Origin: JBMNNU01 sp050942695
GTDB taxonomy: Bacteria > Chloroflexota > UBA6077
NCBI GenBank assembly: GCA_050942695.1
Contig: JBMNNU010000179.1
Coordinates: forward strand, 1-6,738
Direction: 5' to 3'
Length of the DNA stretch: 6,738 nucleotides
The notes under the pieces are model-generated. The model ran no database searches. It was not told the DNA's origin and saw only the letters and a program-made list of their open reading frames with translations. Shown in pieces: positions 5,385 through 6,738 of this stretch. Position 1 is the first letter of the stretch, and the number at the start of each line of letters is the position of its first letter. A program made the translations under genes and the position numbers.

Positions 5385-5400
5385 TGGCACAAACATTGCG
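5385..5400 (+). promoter_or_regulatory. Sigma-54-like -24/-12 promoter match
   Basis: TGGCAC-AAACA-TTGC (5385-5399) matches the core RpoN consensus TGGCAC-N5-TTGC at every fixed base, with the GG and GC elements 12 bp apart; the next base is G rather than A/T. It lies 53 nt before the small CDS at 5453 and predicts a start near 5411. No enhancer-binding regulator or rpoN gene is in the window, and the presumed lineage may lack sigma-54, so chance is a real alternative. Confidence 0.35.
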
Positions 5401-5449
5401 GCACCTCCGCTCCTTCGGGAAATAATCGGTAAAAATTGGAGGGTGCCGC
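5398..5449 (+). promoter_or_regulatory. Inverted repeat masking the Shine-Dalgarno site of the small barrel-protein gene
   Basis: GCGGCACCTCC (5398-5408) is complementary to GGAGGGTGCCGC (5438-5449) with one extra G. The right arm contains the ribosome-binding site GGAGG (5438-5442). The enclosed 29 nt includes TCC-TTCG-GGA (5411-5420), a UUCG tetraloop hairpin. If both arms are transcribed the structure would block translation until opened. If RNA starts near 5411 from the sigma-54-like site, the left arm is missing from the RNA. Confidence 0.5.
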
Positions 5450-5452
5450 GAG

Positions 5453-5758
5453 ATGGTGCAGTATCTCGTTACCTATAGCATCATGACCGGACACGAGTCA
5501 GATCACGACAACTGGATGCGCAACCAGGGTATGCCATTTTTCCAGAAACAGCCGGGCTTCAAGAATATCAGGGCGTATTCGACCCTGGTGGGCAGCGGTC
5601 CGGATTGGGTGATGGAGATCGAGTTCGACTCATCCGAGGATCTCATGAAGGCGCTGGATTCCGACGAGGCGAAACGCATCCTGGAGGACTTCGAGCATCT
5701 GGTAACAAACCTCTCCACCAAAATACTCGTTCCGACTATGCAGCCAACGGGCGTTTAA
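5453..5758 (+). CDS. Small dimeric alpha/beta-barrel-like (ABM/Dabb-type) protein, function unknown
   Basis: A complete 101-residue soluble protein. The pattern of a strand (MVQYLVTYSI, 1-10), a helix with Trp21, QPGFKNIRAYSTL (33-45), a second strand (DWVMEIEFDS, 51-60), and a helix with SSEDLMKALDSDEAKRI (60-76) ending in a strand (KILVP, 90-94) fits the ferredoxin-like barrel of ABM and stress-responsive Dabb proteins. These act as homodimers, some as heme-degrading or cofactor-independent monooxygenases and others without known activity. No signal peptide, membrane segment or heme-binding signature is clear, so I assign a fold only. The ATG follows GGAGG by 10 nt. The gene stands alone, upstream of a 12-bp stem-loop and convergent with the peroxiredoxin gene. 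The sigma-54-like site and masked ribosome-binding site hint at conditional expression. Confidence 0.75.
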   Translation: MVQYLVTYSIMTGHESDHDNWMRNQGMPFFQKQPGFKNIRAYSTLVGSGPDWVMEIEFDSSEDLMKALDSDEAKRILEDFEHLVTNLSTKILVPTMQPTGV

Positions 5759-5767
5759 TGGTGTAAT

Positions 5768-5799
5768 GAAGGGGTGGGATTAGACACTCCCACCCCTTC
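5768..5799. terminator. Stem-loop between convergent genes
   Basis: GAAGGGGTGGGA (5768-5779) pairs perfectly over 12 bp with TCCCACCCCTTC (5788-5799) across an 8-nt loop. It lies 9 nt past the stop of the plus-strand gene and 30 nt past that of the minus-strand peroxiredoxin. The T-tract is poor on both sides, so it may act as a weak bidirectional terminator or as an RNA end-protecting stem. Confidence 0.65.
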
Positions 5800-5829
5800 T
5801 ATTGACCTCTTTTATGCAGCGGCCAGTAT

Positions 5830-6288
5830 TTACAATTTTTCTGTAACGGCCAGGATTTCTTCGATATCCGGAACTGATTTGATTGGGTAAACCTTAAGCC
5901 AGCGGACAATACCTTCCTGGTCTACTATCACCACAGCTCGTTCGCTGAAGCCGTTTCGTTCTCGGAATAGCCCGTAGGCCTGCGCCACACCACCATGAGG
6001 CCAGAAGTCAGCCACAATTGAGGTTTCCTTCACCCCGATCGCCTCTGCCCAAGCCTTCTTGCATGGGAGGCTATCCACGCTAAAACCTAGGGCTACGGCG
6101 TTCATCCGCTCGAAGTCAGATTTGTGCTTTTCGAGATCCTGCATCTGAAGTTTGCAAAACTCCGTCCAGGCTAAAGGGTGGAAAGACAGGATTACCTTTT
6201 TCCCTTTAAAGGTGCTCAGGGTGATATCGGACTCTTTCTGGTCCTTCAGAGAGAACTCAGGGGCTACACTTCCAATTTCGATTGCCAT
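5830..6288 (-). CDS. Peroxiredoxin (AhpC/TSA family, AhpE-like)
   Basis: A complete 152-residue thioredoxin-fold peroxidase that reduces hydrogen peroxide and organic hydroperoxides with thiol electrons. Family signs are GSVAPEFSL (6-14), the active-site loop HPLAWTEFC (37-45) with conserved P38, T42 and peroxidatic C45, and RAVVIVDQEG (117-126) with the active-site Arg117. Length fits the short AhpE/PrxQ-type enzymes. C76 in the segment DSLPCKKAWA is the only other cysteine and could be a resolving residue; if not, this is a 1-Cys enzyme. There is no signal peptide, so it is cytoplasmic. The ATG has AAGGAG 11 nt upstream, a slightly long spacing. A YyaL-like gene ends 93 bp upstream on the same strand, so co-transcription is possible. 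Confidence 0.9.
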   Translation of the reverse strand: MAIEIGSVAPEFSLKDQKESDITLSTFKGKKVILSFHPLAWTEFCKLQMQDLEKHKSDFERMNAVALGFSVDSLPCKKAWAEAIGVKETSIVADFWPHGGVAQAYGLFRERNGFSERAVVIVDQEGIVRWLKVYPIKSVPDIEEILAVTEKL

Positions 6289-6318
6289 ATCGAGATTCGC
6301 TCCTTCCCTTGCTCGGCC

Positions 6319-6354
6319 GGTACTGTTCGGCCTGATTTTTCAGTAATAAGTACC
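6319..6354 (-). promoter_or_regulatory. Inverted repeats upstream of the peroxiredoxin gene
   Basis: GGTACT (6319-6324) and AGTACC (6349-6354) form an inverted repeat around the smaller symmetric CTGA-TTTT-TCAG (6332-6343). The 93-bp gap 6289-6381 otherwise shows no strong promoter. The nested symmetry could be an operator or a transcript stem between the YyaL-like gene and the peroxiredoxin gene. It does not match a clear Fur/PerR box. Confidence 0.25.
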
Positions 6355-6381
6355 TTGACCGCCTCGAGCGCGTCTTTACCC

Positions 6382-6738
6382 TCATCTCTCCGTTGAATGA
6401 ACCCCGGTTAGCAGGGCCTGTAGCGCCTCCGGATCGGTAACGGGTGGGCGACAGGAGTAGTCGATGCAGACGTAGGCAGCCGGCTTGCCATCCACGAGGT
6501 TACGCCCCTCGAGCAACGGGACGTCCGAGGCCTCAACCCCCGGTCGCGAGGCTGCAACGACCTGGTGGGGGCGGTATCCGGAAGATGCGGCCTCTATCAG
6601 GGCGCGGGTCTCCGCAAGATGGGGCTCGCCCACGATGGCGATCTCCCGGGGGCGGGATAGGGCGTAATCCAGTGCGATCAACCACTGCCCGAATCCCAGC
6701 GGGTAGCGCTCCATCAAGGGCTGCACCGGGATGATGCT
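6382..6738 (-). CDS. C-terminal part of a YyaL/SPATA20-type thioredoxin-domain protein (DUF255 family)
   Basis: The frame is open to the right edge, so only the last 118 residues are seen; family members are usually near 650-700 residues. Family proteins have an N-terminal thioredoxin-like domain and a C-terminal (alpha/alpha)6 barrel related to sugar epimerases; their biochemical role is poorly known. Support comes from the terminal segment: FGQWLIALDYALSRPREIAIVG, here split as FGQWLIALDYAL and SRPREIAIVG, the middle ALIEAASSGYRPHQVVA, and the end YVCIDYSCRPPVTDPEAL, where the VC-x4-C-x2-P-V-T-D pattern is characteristic. A GTG inside the visible frame (6724-6726) is not taken as a start because the frame continues upstream without a stop. 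It ends 93 bp before the peroxiredoxin on the same strand. Confidence 0.85.
   Translation of the reverse strand, partial: SIIPVQPLMERYPLGFGQWLIALDYALSRPREIAIVGEPHLAETRALIEAASSGYRPHQVVAASRPGVEASDVPLLEGRNLVDGKPAAYVCIDYSCRPPVTDPEALQALLTGVHSTER

Noticed and set aside
5009..5478. Open frames in both strands through the heptamer arrays, giving Ser/Thr/Gln-rich peptides
   Set aside because: Such peptides are translations of the heptamer repeat itself. There is no credible start site or domain.
1..6738. tRNA or rRNA genes
   Set aside because: No cloverleaf-like segment with a T-loop GTTCRANNC context or rRNA signature was recognised on either strand.

Overview
The window looks like a chromosomal segment of a moderately GC-rich bacterium. 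The mix of a CooF/HycB-type iron-sulfur protein, a Chloroflexota-like DnaA, TTG start codons behind strong Shine-Dalgarno sites, and degenerate heptamer arrays suggests an anaerobic or microaerophilic lineage, perhaps Chloroflexota (Dehalococcoidia-like). That assignment comes from the look of the proteins and was not checked by any search.

Layout, left to right. Positions 1-279 (minus) hold the start of a polyferredoxin electron-transfer subunit cut by the window edge. Positions 280-670 hold no gene. They contain a good minus-strand promoter (TAGACT-16-TATAAT), a 14-bp direct repeat spaced 53 bp apart with one copy inside that promoter, and about 290 nt of hairpin-rich leader in front of the ferredoxin gene. 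Positions 671-2056 (minus) are a complete dnaA, with no dnaN or gyrB beside it and no visible oriC. Positions 2194-4234 (minus) are two overlapping glycosyltransferase genes: a GT2 (DPM1-like) gene followed by a GT4 gene with non-canonical donor-site residues. Positions 4235-4557 are a divergent promoter region. Positions 4558-5055 (plus) encode a stand-alone heptose-1-phosphate adenylyltransferase (RfaE2 type).

Positions 5042-5380 are a composite inverted-repeat element: a heptamer array, a 19-bp inverted-repeat arm, a rho-independent terminator, the opposite arm, and a second heptamer array in the opposite orientation. Its left end supplies the stop codon of the RfaE2 gene. Positions 5381-5452 carry a sigma-54-like promoter match and an inverted repeat that could mask the Shine-Dalgarno site of the next gene. 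Positions 5453-5758 (plus) encode a small dimeric alpha/beta-barrel-like protein. A perfect 12-bp stem separates it from a convergent pair on the minus strand: a peroxiredoxin (5830-6288), preceded by the C-terminal end of a YyaL/SPATA20-type protein (6382-6738, cut by the window edge).

How the genes fit together: GT2, GT4 and the heptose adenylyltransferase are a plausible cell-surface glycan group read outward from one control region. dnaA is a housekeeping gene. The peroxiredoxin and YyaL-like genes may share a transcript and a redox-related role. The parts least explained by known families are the ferredoxin leader with its repeated operator-like sites and the composite heptamer element.
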